Below the pieces are notes generated by a model that was not told the origin of the DNA, did not search any database, and worked only from the letters and a program-made list of their open reading frames with translations. Of a stretch of 64,000 nt of DNA, positions 1-8,517 are shown piece after piece (the stretch's first letter is position 1; every line of letters starts with the position of its first letter). This DNA comes from Plantibacter sp050587525 (GTDB lineage: Bacteria; Actinomycetota; Actinomycetes; Actinomycetales; Microbacteriaceae), in NCBI RefSeq assembly GCF_050587525.1, contig NZ_JBOBFT010000006.1, positions 1-64,000 of the forward strand, in the 5' to 3' direction. A program made the position numbers and the translations under genes.

Positions 1-260
1 GCCGCCGCCCGTGCCGCGGCCACCGCCGCCGGTGATCTCACCGCGTTCGCCGCTCGCCCAGCGACGAACCGCTGTGCGATCTCGCCGGCGGCGTCGCGTG
101 CACCCGCGGAGAACTCGCGCGCGCGAGCGATCGCATCGCGGGGCCGGTCATCGTCGGGCGCTTCGGCCTCGAACACCGGCAGAACCCGTTCGGCACAGTC
201 CGCGGCCCAGGCGGCGACGATGCGGCGGTCTGCTTCACTCAACGACTGCGGGGAGACCAT
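1..260 (-). CDS. Putative immunity protein, Imm5-like, 3' part beyond the window
   Basis: An open frame runs from an ATG at 260 leftwards past the window edge without a stop, giving 86 visible residues. It begins MVSPQSLSEADRRIVAAWAA and continues with CAERVLPVFEAEAPDDDRP and RDAIARAREFSAGARDAAGE. This Ala/Glu/Asp-rich helical N-terminus resembles proteins annotated as Imm5-like putative immunity proteins in actinobacteria. That match is from memory of the family, not from a search. The TetR gene at 319-936 lies upstream on the same strand, 58 bp away, so the two may be co-transcribed. No partner toxin is visible. The C-terminus lies outside the window, so function cannot be confirmed. Confidence 0.6.
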   Translation of the reverse strand, partial: MVSPQSLSEADRRIVAAWAADCAERVLPVFEAEAPDDDRPRDAIARAREFSAGARDAAGEIAQRFVAGRAANAVRSPAAVAAARAA

Positions 261-318
261 ACCAGCAGTCTCGCACGACCCCTCTGGTGGACCACCGCCG
301 AACAGATCGTCGGCACGC

Positions 319-936
319 TCAGGCTCGATCGCGTAGAGCCGCGATCCCCGCGACGACGATGTCGAGCCCCAGCTCGAATCGAGTTCCGTAGTCGTGCACA
401 CCGATTCTGGCTGCGACGACCGGATGGCTGTCAGGCCGCCCTTCCACCGAGTCTCCGCGTCCGAGCTTCACCGAGACGTGCCCCACCACGAAGTCGTAGA
501 CGACGAAGAACGCGTAGGTCGCGGTCGCCGGATCGAGACCAGCCTCTTCCAGCACGGAGACGACACGATACATGAGCGCGTCCCCGCGGTCTGATCGCAG
601 GGGCGAGTGCCTGGTGTGGAATTCGAGGACAAGCGGTTGCGACTGCAACACGTCCGCCGCGGTGTGCGCGAAGGCCCGGACGGTGCTCTCCCAGTCACCG
701 GGACAGGACAGTCGCGCGGACCCCTCGTCGACGGCGTCGACCATGAGGAGGAAGCGCAGCCGGTCGAGGCTTCCGACCGCCCGCTTGACTGTATCGGGGG
801 CGACCGCGAGCACCTGGCCGAGAGCACGGAAGGAGACGCTCTCCATGCCGGTCGCGTTCGCCATCGAGCGCGCCGCATCGAACACGACCACTTCGCTCAG
901 CGCGCGAGGCCGCCCCCGCTTCCGTGGTTCCGTCAT
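319..936 (-). CDS. TetR-family transcriptional regulator
   Basis: The 205-residue protein has the usual TetR length. An N-terminal basic segment, RKRGRPRALS (residues 5-14), leads into a TetR helix-turn-helix with ALGQVLAVAPDTVKRAVGS near residues 39-57. The rest is an all-helical ligand-binding or dimerisation half of the TetR_C type. The ATG at 936 follows a good ribosome binding site (GAGGAG, 941-950 region). It reads towards the Imm5-like gene and away from the surface protein at 1320. The intergenic palindromes at 1111-1220 could be its operator, but nothing in the sequence proves which gene it controls. The ligand is unknown. Confidence 0.8.
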   Translation of the reverse strand: MTEPRKRGRPRALSEVVVFDAARSMANATGMESVSFRALGQVLAVAPDTVKRAVGSLDRLRFLLMVDAVDEGSARLSCPGDWESTVRAFAHTAADVLQSQPLVLEFHTRHSPLRSDRGDALMYRVVSVLEEAGLDPATATYAFFVVYDFVVGHVSVKLGRGDSVEGRPDSHPVVAARIGVHDYGTRFELGLDIVVAGIAALRDRA

Positions 937-1319
937 CCGTGCACTCCTCTAGCTCTCGCATCACACGCTCATTTTCATCTAAAATTCTAGCATCCAATCC
1001 TCTTAAACTCCTGCGGAATACGCGGCACTTCAAACAGACCGACATCCATACCCGGGCAGGCGATCCCGGATTTGTTTGGCACTTCGTCGTGAAATACCAG
1101 AGCCGTTATGGTTCAGGTGCGCCGTTGCAGAATTCAGGAACATCCGCACAATTCAGGACGATCTGAGCCGACGCGCCGCCCGATCGTCCTGAATTGCGCA
1201 CCCGGTCCTGAATCGTGCAAGGACCCGATCCCGGCCACTTCACACCCGATCGCAGCATGCGGCCTCGCGGATGCACCCGTCCGCGAGCCCGCGCGCGAAC
1301 ACCCCTAGGAGCACGTCAC
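937..1319. other. 383-bp divergent intergenic region
   Basis: There is no credible gene here. Positions 955-1030 are noticeably A/T-richer than the surroundings and probably hold the TetR promoter on the minus strand. Positions 1111-1220 hold a nested palindromic element (separate entry). The ribosome binding site AGGAG of the surface-protein gene is at 1307-1311, eight bases before its ATG. Confidence 0.7.
1111..1220. repeat. Nested palindrome built from ATTCAGGA half-sites
   Basis: The inner arms are near 1145-1162 and 1181-1199. They read GCACAATTCAGGACGATC against its inverted copy with one mismatch, around an 18-base loop. Outer, weaker arms carry GAATTCAGGAAC (1130-1141) and GGTCCTGAATC (1204-1214), so four ATTCAGGA-type half-sites sit in alternating orientation. 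A fifth partial copy, TTCAGG, is at 1112-1117. The element lies between divergent genes, so a terminator role is unlikely. A regulator-binding array or a REP-like repeat fits better. Confidence 0.7.
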
Positions 1320-3200
1320 ATGCAGTTCAGTCCACCGCGGCAGCACCCGCGCCATTCCCGATCACTCCTCCCGTCGCGGCGCCTCATACGCCGAGTGGCG
1401 GGATGGTCCGCGACCGCCGCCGTCGCCACCCTGGCGGTCGGCATCGCACCACTTCCCGCCGCTGCCACCGCAGCCCCGCCGACCCCCAGCAGCATGGAGC
1501 CCGCCAACCACGCCGCGTCCGCCAGCGCTGCCGCACCCGCACCCGCACCCGCACCCGCACCCGTCGTCGGCTACTCCGGCGCGACCCCCTACGGCATCGC
1601 GGCAACACCCGACGGCAACACCTTCTACGTGACCGACTACGCCTCGAACAGCGTGTCGATCATCGATGCAGCATCGAACGCCGTGACGGGAACGGTGGAG
1701 GGGCTCACCGTCACCTCCCCGTACGACGTCGCGGTCTCCCCCGACGGGACGACTGCCTACGTGACGGGCGGCAACTCCGTGTCCGTCATCGACACGTCCA
1801 CCAACTCCGAGGTGGGATCGGTCCAGTCCTACACGGGGTACGGGACGAACCGGCTCGCGTTCTCCCCCGACGGCGCGAAGGCGTACGTGGCCGACGGCTG
1901 GAACAGGACGCTGCACGTCATCGACACCACGACGCACACCGTGACGAGCCGGATCAGCGGGTTCGCCGGGTACATCCTGGGCGGAGTCGCCGTCTCACCG
2001 GACGGATCGCGCGTCTACGTCGCGAACCTCGGTTCGAACTCGGTCGTGGTCATCGACACCGCCACGAACCGGATGCTCGGCACGGTCTACTCCTACAACG
2101 GTCGCGGACCGCACGCGATCGTCTTCGCCCCTGACGGGCGCACCGCATTCGCGACGAACACGGAATCCGGCACCGTCTCCGTGATCGATGTCGAGACGAG
2201 CGCCGAGGTCTCGTCGTTCGCCGTCGGGAACCGGCCCACCGGGATCGCACTCTCGAAGGACGGCGCGTTCGCGTACGTGACGAATCTGATCGGAGGGACC
2301 GTGTCGATCATCGACACGGCGGCCCGCAGCGAGATCGGTGCGGTGCCGGGCTACGTCGGTTCCGGGCCGATCGGGATCGCGCTCACCTCCGACGACAGCG
2401 CAGCACTCGTCATTGAACGCCAGGGCAACGCGGTCACACGGGTATCGGTGTCCTCTCCCTCGGCGTCTGTCGCATCGATGTCCCCGTCGCGCGGGGCGAT
2501 CAGCGGTGGGACGGCCGTCACCATCCTCGGCGAGCGCCTCATCGGGACCACCGCGGTGACCTTCGGCGACACCGCTGCCACGAACATCGCCGTCTCCGCC
2601 GACGGCACGACCCTGACCGCGACGGCTCCCGCCAACACTCAGGGGCCGGTCGATGTCGTCGTCCGACACTCTTCCGGCGACCTGGCGCTCGACGAACCCT
2701 TCCGCTACTTCACCGTTCCGGGGGCTCCGACGCGCGTCGCCGGCACCTCCCACGATGGCACGGTGGACATGACGTGGTCCGCCCCGGAGTCGGATGGCGG
2801 CGCGACGCTCACCGGGTACTCCGTGTGGCACGCGGCGGTCGGCGACGACGAGTGGACCCTCGCCGCGGAGACCGAGGCCCGGAGCGCCACGATCACCGGC
2901 CTGGACCCCGGCGCCGCCCACCGCTTCCGCGCCATCGCGCACAACGAGGCCGGCCCTGGCGAGCATGCTGAGATCCTGCTGCAGCCCGGTGCCGGCGTCG
3001 TGCCCCCGGGCCCGACTCCGACGACGGCCCCGGACACGGGAGCGGCCGCACGGTCTTCCTCCGCAGGCCTCGCTTCTACCGGATTCGATGCGCTCACCGC
3101 ACTGCTCCTCATCGCGGGCACGCTCGTCCTCGGCGGCGCGGGCATCGCGCTCGGCGGAGGCATCCGTCGCAGACGCGGCACCGATCTCCTCAACAGGTAG
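1320..3200 (+). CDS. Secreted YVTN beta-propeller protein with IPT/TIG, Fn3 and LASTG anchor
   Basis: A 626-residue protein is predicted. I chose the ATG at 1320 over the upstream ATG at 1215 because AGGAG lies eight bases before it and the product then starts with an Arg-rich signal peptide (cleavage after about residue 50). Seven YVTN-type blades follow, each with a SPDG-like turn and a xVIDT strand, which makes a complete propeller to about residue 375. Next come an IPT/TIG domain (SPSRGAISGGTAVTILG) and an Fn3 domain (PGAPTRV to FRAIAHNEAGPGEH). The C-terminus has LASTG, a hydrophobic helix and RRRR, the layout of a class E sortase substrate. An Ala-Pro repeat of hexanucleotides (1534-1562) links signal peptide and propeller. 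It is probably a wall-anchored adhesin or binding protein; its ligand is unknown. No sortase gene is in the window. Confidence 0.85.
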   Translation: MQFSPPRQHPRHSRSLLPSRRLIRRVAGWSATAAVATLAVGIAPLPAAATAAPPTPSSMEPANHAASASAAAPAPAPAPAPVVGYSGATPYGIAATPDGNTFYVTDYASNSVSIIDAASNAVTGTVEGLTVTSPYDVAVSPDGTTAYVTGGNSVSVIDTSTNSEVGSVQSYTGYGTNRLAFSPDGAKAYVADGWNRTLHVIDTTTHTVTSRISGFAGYILGGVAVSPDGSRVYVANLGSNSVVVIDTATNRMLGTVYSYNGRGPHAIVFAPDGRTAFATNTESGTVSVIDVETSAEVSSFAVGNRPTGIALSKDGAFAYVTNLIGGTVSIIDTAARSEIGAVPGYVGSGPIGIALTSDDSAALVIERQGNAVTRVSVSSPSASVASMSPSRGAISGGTAVTILGERLIGTTAVTFGDTAATNIAVSADGTTLTATAPANTQGPVDVVVRHSSGDLALDEPFRYFTVPGAPTRVAGTSHDGTVDMTWSAPESDGGATLTGYSVWHAAVGDDEWTLAAETEARSATITGLDPGAAHRFRAIAHNEAGPGEHAEILLQPGAGVVPPGPTPTTAPDTGAAARSSSAGLASTGFDALTALLLIAGTLVLGGAGIALGGGIRRRRGTDLLNR

Positions 3201-3217
3201 TCGGATTCAGCCACGGA

Positions 3218-3253
3218 CTGCTCCGCCGAGTCGGCATCGGCTCGGCGGAGCAG
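3218..3253 (+). terminator. Hairpin downstream of the surface protein
   Basis: Perfect 13-bp arms (CTGCTCCGCCGAG and its complement) surround a 10-base loop, 18 bases after the stop codon. There is no T-tract, as is common for actinobacterial terminators. Confidence 0.55.
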
Positions 3254-3404
3254 CGAGGAGACGTTCGCGTGCGGCGAGCGCATCGCGTCACATCGCGTCG
3301 CCGGTTCCTGGTGCACGATGCCGCCCGCACGGCTCCTCGCCCACTACGGTTGAGGTCGTCCCGCTGCGCGGCGGGGCCTCACCCGTACAGCGAAGGAGCA
3401 CCAC

Positions 3405-4298
3405 ATGTCGGTCGGACTGTTGGCCGTCGTCGACGACATCCTCACGGCGGCGCTCAAGGCGAGCGCCAAGACCGCCGGTGTCGTCATCGACGATGCCGCC
3501 GTGACCCCGCAGTACGTCCAGGGCCTCACGCCGGCACGCGAACTGCCCGTCGTCTGGCGGATCTCCCTCGGGAGCCTCTTCAACAAGTTCGTCATCATCA
3601 TCCCGGTCGCCCTGCTGCTCACGGCGTTCGCGCCCTGGGTGCTGCCGTTCCTCTTGATCATCGGCGGAACCTACCTGTGCTTCGAGGGCGCAGAGAAGGT
3701 CACCGAATGTTTCGGTGTGCACCACGCGGCCGATGAGACGGGGTCGCGCGACGAGAAGAAGCTCGTCTTCGGCGCGATCCGCACCGACCTCATCCTCAGC
3801 ACCGAGATCATGCTCATCGCCCTGGCGAGCCTCGACCCCGACTTCGGGATCTGGCTGACGCTCGGCGCCCTCGCGGTGATCGCGCTCGCCATGACGGCGC
3901 TCGTCTACGGCGCCGTCGCCATCCTCGTCAAGATCGACGACATCGGGCTCCGCCTCATGAAGCACCCGACGAGACGCGTGCGACGCACGGGCGCGCGCAT
4001 CGTGGCGTCCATGCCCGCCGTGTTCCGTGTCATCAGCATCGTGGGCACCGTCGCGATGCTGTGGGTCGGCGGACACCTCGTCATCGCCAACCTCGCGGAG
4101 ACGTTCTGGACCGGCCCGTATGATCTCCTGCACGTCGTGACCCACGCGATCGAAGCGGCCGGTCCCGTCGTCGTCTGGCTCGCGGACACCGCAGTGTCGG
4201 CCGTCTTCGGGCTCGTGCTCGGCCTGCTGATCGTCGTGATCGTGACCGGGGTGAAGCGGCTCACCCACCGCGAACCGACGAGCGCCGACGCGCACTGA
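3405..4298 (+). CDS. DUF808 (YedI-like) inner-membrane protein
   Basis: The 297-residue protein matches the DUF808 family in length and layout. The N-terminus is MSVGLLAVVDDILTAALKAS, followed by the conserved KTAGVVIDDAAVTPQYVQG segment. A cluster of hydrophobic helices follows (about 65-90, 130-175, 205-235 and 255-285). The family motif GGTYLCFEGAEKV is present near residue 86, then HHAADETGSRDEKKLVFGAI. The role of the family is unknown; in Escherichia coli the member is YedI. AAGGAG lies seven bases before the ATG. The gene appears monocistronic and convergent with 4365-4997. Confidence 0.9.
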   Translation: MSVGLLAVVDDILTAALKASAKTAGVVIDDAAVTPQYVQGLTPARELPVVWRISLGSLFNKFVIIIPVALLLTAFAPWVLPFLLIIGGTYLCFEGAEKVTECFGVHHAADETGSRDEKKLVFGAIRTDLILSTEIMLIALASLDPDFGIWLTLGALAVIALAMTALVYGAVAILVKIDDIGLRLMKHPTRRVRRTGARIVASMPAVFRVISIVGTVAMLWVGGHLVIANLAETFWTGPYDLLHVVTHAIEAAGPVVVWLADTAVSAVFGLVLGLLIVVIVTGVKRLTHREPTSADAH

Positions 4299-4364
4299 GC
4301 GACGCTGACCAGCTGACAGACGCTGGCTGACTGATCGACTGGCGGTCGGCCTCCTTGTCCGGGC

Positions 4365-4997
4365 TCAGTCCACGTACTTGTCGGCGCCGGACGTCGCCGC
4401 ATCGGCCGCGACCGTCGGGTCGAGCACCTCGATCACGAGCGGTTCGGCGGTGGTTGCGGCAGCAGGAACGCTCCACACCCTCGCGGAAGCACCCACCCCG
4501 GGCACCTGCGACTGCAGCAACGGGCGCGTCGTCCGCGGGCGCCAGACACCCGCCACCGTGGCCCCGTCCTCGGTTCGCACCGTCAGCGTGAACTGGGACA
4601 CCGATCCGTCCTCCGTCGTCCCGACACTCCGCGCGGAGACGACCCCCGAGCGTGCACGGACGGCGCCGAGCGTCTCCGTCCACCGCGCCGCAGCCCGCTC
4701 ACGGTCGGCGCCGGATCGCACAGCTCCGAAGTAGGCGCCCCAGAGCGCGAGGCACAGTCCCCCGAGCATCACGGTGAAGAGCAGCGAGAACCACCAACCC
4801 GGCGTCGGATTCGTCCACAACGCGATGATGCTGGCGAGGCAGAGGATTGCGGCCACGCTCAGCACGAGCACGAGTGCGACCCGTGCGGAGGGTCCGAGTT
4901 TCCGCTTCACCCGCAACGAGGCAGGTGGGGCGGCCTCTCCCCAGTGCTGCAACAGGTGAACGACATGCCCTTCAGGGGAGGGCGCTGAACCCGACAT
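4365..4997 (-). CDS. Hypothetical membrane protein with two transmembrane helices
   Basis: The open frame extends much further upstream, but the ATG at 4997 is preceded by GAGGT and gives a natural start (MSGSAPSPEGHVVHLLQHWG). The 210-residue product has a cytoplasmic N-terminus, two adjacent hydrophobic helices (about residues 40-62 and 68-92), and a C-terminal domain of about 110 residues rich in beta-strand character (SVSQFTLTVRTEDGATVAGV). The two-helix hairpin followed by a soluble domain resembles small DUF3592-like membrane proteins, but I do not recognise the family with certainty. Confidence 0.65.
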   Translation of the reverse strand: MSGSAPSPEGHVVHLLQHWGEAAPPASLRVKRKLGPSARVALVLVLSVAAILCLASIIALWTNPTPGWWFSLLFTVMLGGLCLALWGAYFGAVRSGADRERAAARWTETLGAVRARSGVVSARSVGTTEDGSVSQFTLTVRTEDGATVAGVWRPRTTRPLLQSQVPGVGASARVWSVPAAATTAEPLVIEVLDPTVAADAATSGADKYVD

Positions 4998-5135
4998 ACC
5001 TCGACCATAGACCGCTTCGGCCGCCGCCCGACAGTCGAATCCTCCGCGATCGATCACGCTCTTCAATTCGTCATCGGCCTCGGGTAGATTGCGGTCAGCG
5101 CTCGCACCTCGCGAGCATGCGCGAAAGGCTCGCCG

Positions 5136-5741
5136 ATGTCGGACACCACCTGCCACATGTCGATCTCCTTGGACGGCTTCGTCGCCGGCCCGGCCCAGAG
5201 TCTGGAACAGGGGCTCGGGAGACGCGGTCAGGAACTGCATCGATGGCACATGGGCGATGCACGCGCCACCGAAGCGGACGACACCGCGGTCGGCTGGCTC
5301 ATGCGACCTCGCGGAGCCTATGTGATGGGCCGCAACATGTTCGGTCCGATCCGCGGCGATTGGGACGAGGACTGGCGGGGATGGTGGGGGTCTGAGCCGC
5401 CGTACCATGCGCCGGTGTTCGTGCTCACGCATCACGCGCACGAGCCGATCGAGTTGGAGGGCGGCACGACCTTCCACTTCGTCACGGACGGGTTCGACGC
5501 CGCCTACGCGCTCGCACAGGAGGCCGCGGGCGATCGGGGCATCGACATCGCGGGCGGCGCCTCCACGGTCCGGCAGGCACTCGCGGCAGGCGTCATCGAT
5601 GAGCTCACCCTCGACGTCGCTCCGGTGCTCCTCGGCTCCGGCGAGCGGATCTTCGGCGGCTCCGAGTCGTTCGAATTCGAGCCCGTCGAGGTCCTGCACT
5701 CACCGCTCGCCACGCACATCCGCTACCGCCGACGCAGCTGA
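5136..5741 (+). CDS. Dihydrofolate-reductase-like protein (RibD C-terminal domain)
   Basis: The 201-residue protein belongs to the RibD_C/DHFR-like family. It starts with the family's CHMSISLDGFVAGP strand and nucleotide-binding region. It has GAYVMGRNMFGPIRGDW in the middle, and near the C-terminus IAGGASTVRQALAAGVIDEL and APVLLGSGERIFGG, the conserved glycine-rich NADPH site. Such proteins are presumed NAD(P)H-dependent reductases of unknown substrate and are common as stand-alone genes in actinobacteria. It is not part of a riboflavin operon here, so a RibD role is not supported. Confidence 0.9.
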   Translation: MSDTTCHMSISLDGFVAGPAQSLEQGLGRRGQELHRWHMGDARATEADDTAVGWLMRPRGAYVMGRNMFGPIRGDWDEDWRGWWGSEPPYHAPVFVLTHHAHEPIELEGGTTFHFVTDGFDAAYALAQEAAGDRGIDIAGGASTVRQALAAGVIDELTLDVAPVLLGSGERIFGGSESFEFEPVEVLHSPLATHIRYRRRS

Positions 5742-5840
5742 CCACTGCCGCCTGCCCCCTCCAGCGTCCCAGACCCACCTTCAGGGACCCCTGGCTCAAG
5801 GCGTTCGGTATGGTGGAGACTCCGTGAACAGGCCGAGAGG

Positions 5841-6143
5841 ATGCCAGTGCTGACGAGCAACGAGTACTTCGCAGGTGCAGTGAAATCCATCGGTTTCACC
5901 ATCGACTCCCCCGATGCCGCTTCGGCGAGCGTCGGCGTGATGGAGCCGGGCGAGTACACCTTCGGCACGGGCAAGGCCGAGGAGATGTCGGTCGTGAGCG
6001 GCGAGCTGCACGTGCTCCTGCCGTCAACCGACGTCTGGCAGCGCTTCTCCGCCGGCACGCGCTTCCACGTTCCAGGCGAGAGCAGCTTCCAGCTCCGGGT
6101 CGAGGTGCCGACGGCGTACCTCTGCCGCTACCTCGACGCCTGA
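5841..6143 (+). CDS. ppnP: Pyrimidine/purine nucleoside phosphorylase PpnP (DUF1255)
   Basis: The 100-residue single-domain cupin matches PpnP (YaiE) in length. It begins MPVLTSNEYFAGAVKSIGF and carries the family signatures VGVMEPGEYTFGTGKAEEMS and GTRFHVPGESSFQLRVE, with the closing AYLCRYL. Characterised members phosphorolyse several nucleosides, feeding base salvage. GAGAGG lies close upstream of the ATG. The neighbours do not suggest a dedicated pathway. Confidence 0.93.
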   Translation: MPVLTSNEYFAGAVKSIGFTIDSPDAASASVGVMEPGEYTFGTGKAEEMSVVSGELHVLLPSTDVWQRFSAGTRFHVPGESSFQLRVEVPTAYLCRYLDA

Positions 6144-6177
6144 CCGGCTCCCTCGTCAGACGCGAGCTTCGGGTCGC

Positions 6178-6843
6178 TCAGGCTGGAGCCGAGACCGCGC
6201 CCGGATCGCAGCCGTACGCCCGGAGGAACGCGCGCACGCCTTCGACGATGAGCCGCTCCGCGTCCGGCTCGTCGCGCACGGCCGCCGCTGTCCCACCGAT
6301 GCTCGCAGCGAACGGCGAGAGGGTCAGCGCCACGAAGTGATCGGCTGCCAGCCGCGCATCCGGCGCAACGAGCAGGCCCTGTCCGTCGAGTTCCGCGAAC
6401 CGTTCCGCAACCGCTTCCTCCGGTTCCTGGAGGTCCCAGTGCTTCGCCCTCAGCTCGGGGACGTGCGTCGATTCAGTGGACACGAGTCGCATGAGCGCCG
6501 CGTAGTCGGGTGAGCCGATGGCGGACGTCGTGATGTCTCGGGCGAAGCCGATGAGCGACGCCTCGAGATCGTCGATGTCGGTGAGGTTCTCGGTGATCGC
6601 CGTCGAGACCGCCGCGCCGAGCGCGGCCACGGCCTGTTCGACGACGGAGATCAGCAGCGTCCGCTTGTCGCCGAAGTAGTCGTACACGGTGCGCTTCGAG
6701 ACGCCTGCGGTCGCGGCGATGGCGTCGACGCTCGTGCGCTCGAAGCCGTCGGCGAGGAAGTGCTCACGGCCCGCAGTGAGGATCGCCTCGCGTTTCTGCG
6801 TGGATCCTTCGCGCAGGGTCTTGCCCGTCGAGGTGCTCGCCAT
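6178..6843 (-). CDS. TetR-family regulator, divergent from a DHA2 exporter
   Basis: The ATG at 6843 was chosen because GGAGG lies six bases upstream; the open frame itself extends to 6870. The 221-residue protein has a classical TetR DNA-binding domain. REAILTAGREHFLADGFERT is followed by SVDAIAATAGVSKRTVYDYF and the conserved GDKRTLL (residues 18-65). The remainder is the helical effector domain with a TetR_C-like end (AERLIVEGVRAFLRAYG). It is transcribed away from the multidrug-type exporter at 6921 across a 77-bp gap containing a palindromic GTGTAGT element, the standard local-repressor arrangement. The inducer is unknown. Confidence 0.87.
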   Translation of the reverse strand: MASTSTGKTLREGSTQKREAILTAGREHFLADGFERTSVDAIAATAGVSKRTVYDYFGDKRTLLISVVEQAVAALGAAVSTAITENLTDIDDLEASLIGFARDITTSAIGSPDYAALMRLVSTESTHVPELRAKHWDLQEPEEAVAERFAELDGQGLLVAPDARLAADHFVALTLSPFAASIGGTAAAVRDEPDAERLIVEGVRAFLRAYGCDPGAVSAPA

Positions 6844-6881
6844 GGGTCTCCTCCAGAGAGTTCCCCACAATCTTACTCACC

Positions 6882-6915
6882 GGTGTAGACAACTACACTG
6901 CACGGTGTAGTGTTG
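6882..6915. promoter_or_regulatory. Palindromic operator between tetR and the DHA2 exporter
   Basis: Perfect inverted repeat ACTACAC (6892-6898), spacer of six, GTGTAGT (6905-6911). A third half-site GTGTAG is at 6883-6888. The array lies just upstream of the exporter ATG (6921), so a bound repressor would block both divergent promoters. Confidence 0.7.
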
Positions 6916-6920
6916 CAGCC

Positions 6921-8408
6921 ATGACCTCGACATCACGCCAAACGCCGCCCCTTGCGCTCCCACCGACACCGGTCAGCTCACGCAGACTCAACCTCATCAG
7001 CCTGGTTCTCATGCTGGGCATGATCACGACGATCCTCGACACCACGATCGTGAACATCGCCCTCGATCACCTCCACACGGCGTTCCACGCCTCGGTCGCC
7101 CAGACCCAATGGGTGGCGACCGCCTACCTCCTCGCGTACGTCGCCGTCGTTCCCGTCTCCGGCTGGGCGTCGGAACGGTTCGGCGCGCGACGCGTCTGGA
7201 TGGGGGCGGTCGCCGTCTTCCTCATCGGCTCGGTCCTCTGCGGGCTCGCCTGGGACCTGCCGTCGCTCATCGGCTTCCGCGTGCTCCAGGGCGTCGGCGG
7301 CGGGATGGTACTCCCCGTGACCATCACGATCCTGACGCGCGCGGCGGGCAAGGAGCGGATCGGCCGGGCGATCGCGACCATCGGTTTCGTCGCGCAGCTC
7401 GGCCCCATCCTCGGCCCGATCATCGGCGGATCACTCATCAGCTCGGTCGGCTGGCACTGGCTGTTCTTCGTCAACGTCCCGATCTGTCTCGCGGCACTCG
7501 TGCTCGCCCCGTTCTTCCTCCCGGTCGGTGAACGCAGCCGCACGCACTCGCTCGACGTGCTCGGCCTCGTGCTCCTGACCCCCGGCGTCGTGGCGGTCGC
7601 CTTCGGCGTCAGCCGCGCGGCAGGTACGGACGGATTCGCCGCCCTGGACGCGTGGGGTCCCCTCTCGGTCGGAGCCGCGCTCCTCGTGGCATTCGTCCTC
7701 TGGTCCGTGCGGGCGAAGCGTGCACCGCTCATCGATGTGCGGGTATTCACGCGCCGCAGTTTCGGCATCGGCGCCATCGTCACGTTCGTGAGCGGCTTCT
7801 CCATCTACGCCCTCATGTTCCTGCTGCCGCTCTTCTACCAACAGATCCGCGGCGAGTCCGTCCTCGCGACCGGCTTCCTCCTCATCCCCCAGGGTCTCGG
7901 CACCATGACGTTCGTGCTCATCAATCGCTTCCTCGCCGGACGCGTCGACACCCGCTTCGTGATCGCCGGCGGCGTGGTGCTCGCGATGGTCGGGACGCTG
8001 CCGTTCGCTCTCGCGGGGGCGTCGGGCGGCGATGTCCTGCTCCTCGCAGGACAGTTCCTGCAGGGCCTCGGGATGGCCGCGATCTCGCTGCCGATCATGA
8101 CGCTCGCCTTCGCCAGCTTGAGCCACGCCGAGACGCCGCGCGGCAGTGCGGCGTTCAACCTCGTGAAGCAGGTCGGCGCACCCTTCGGCGTCACGGTCAT
8201 CGCCGTGGTGCTGCAGAGCCACCTCGCCGGCGTGACGACGGCGGCTCAGGCGCTCGGCGCGTTCAACGCGACGTTCTGGTGGGTCCTCGGGCTGAGCGCG
8301 GTGCCGCTGCTGCTCGCCTTCCTCCTGCCGGCAACTCCTCGGCGGAAGGCCGTAGCAGGGCCGAACTCGCCGGCCACGACGGACGCGACGGCGGTCGAGG
8401 TCGTGTAG
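6921..8408 (+). CDS. DHA2-family MFS drug exporter (EmrB/QacA type)
   Basis: The 495-residue protein has the 14-helix layout of DHA2 drug:proton antiporters. TM1 carries ILDTTIVNIALDHL with the conserved acidic residue at D40. Motif A is GWASERFGARRVW (about 80-92), and motif C-like glycine/proline runs (GPILGPIIGGSLIS) lie in TM5. The end is a short polar tail. It should export a hydrophobic or cationic compound using the proton gradient. The divergent TetR gene and the operator at 6882-6915 suggest ligand-induced expression. The substrate cannot be deduced. Confidence 0.92.
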   Translation: MTSTSRQTPPLALPPTPVSSRRLNLISLVLMLGMITTILDTTIVNIALDHLHTAFHASVAQTQWVATAYLLAYVAVVPVSGWASERFGARRVWMGAVAVFLIGSVLCGLAWDLPSLIGFRVLQGVGGGMVLPVTITILTRAAGKERIGRAIATIGFVAQLGPILGPIIGGSLISSVGWHWLFFVNVPICLAALVLAPFFLPVGERSRTHSLDVLGLVLLTPGVVAVAFGVSRAAGTDGFAALDAWGPLSVGAALLVAFVLWSVRAKRAPLIDVRVFTRRSFGIGAIVTFVSGFSIYALMFLLPLFYQQIRGESVLATGFLLIPQGLGTMTFVLINRFLAGRVDTRFVIAGGVVLAMVGTLPFALAGASGGDVLLLAGQFLQGLGMAAISLPIMTLAFASLSHAETPRGSAAFNLVKQVGAPFGVTVIAVVLQSHLAGVTTAAQALGAFNATFWWVLGLSAVPLLLAFLLPATPRRKAVAGPNSPATTDATAVEVV

Positions 8409-8517
8409 CGATCGCGGCGCAGAGGGTGCGGCGAAACGGCCGCGGATTCGAACGCCAGAGTCCCCGCACGCGGACCGCGCCAAACGATGCCGGATCGACG
8501 CCACGTACACTGAGCGC

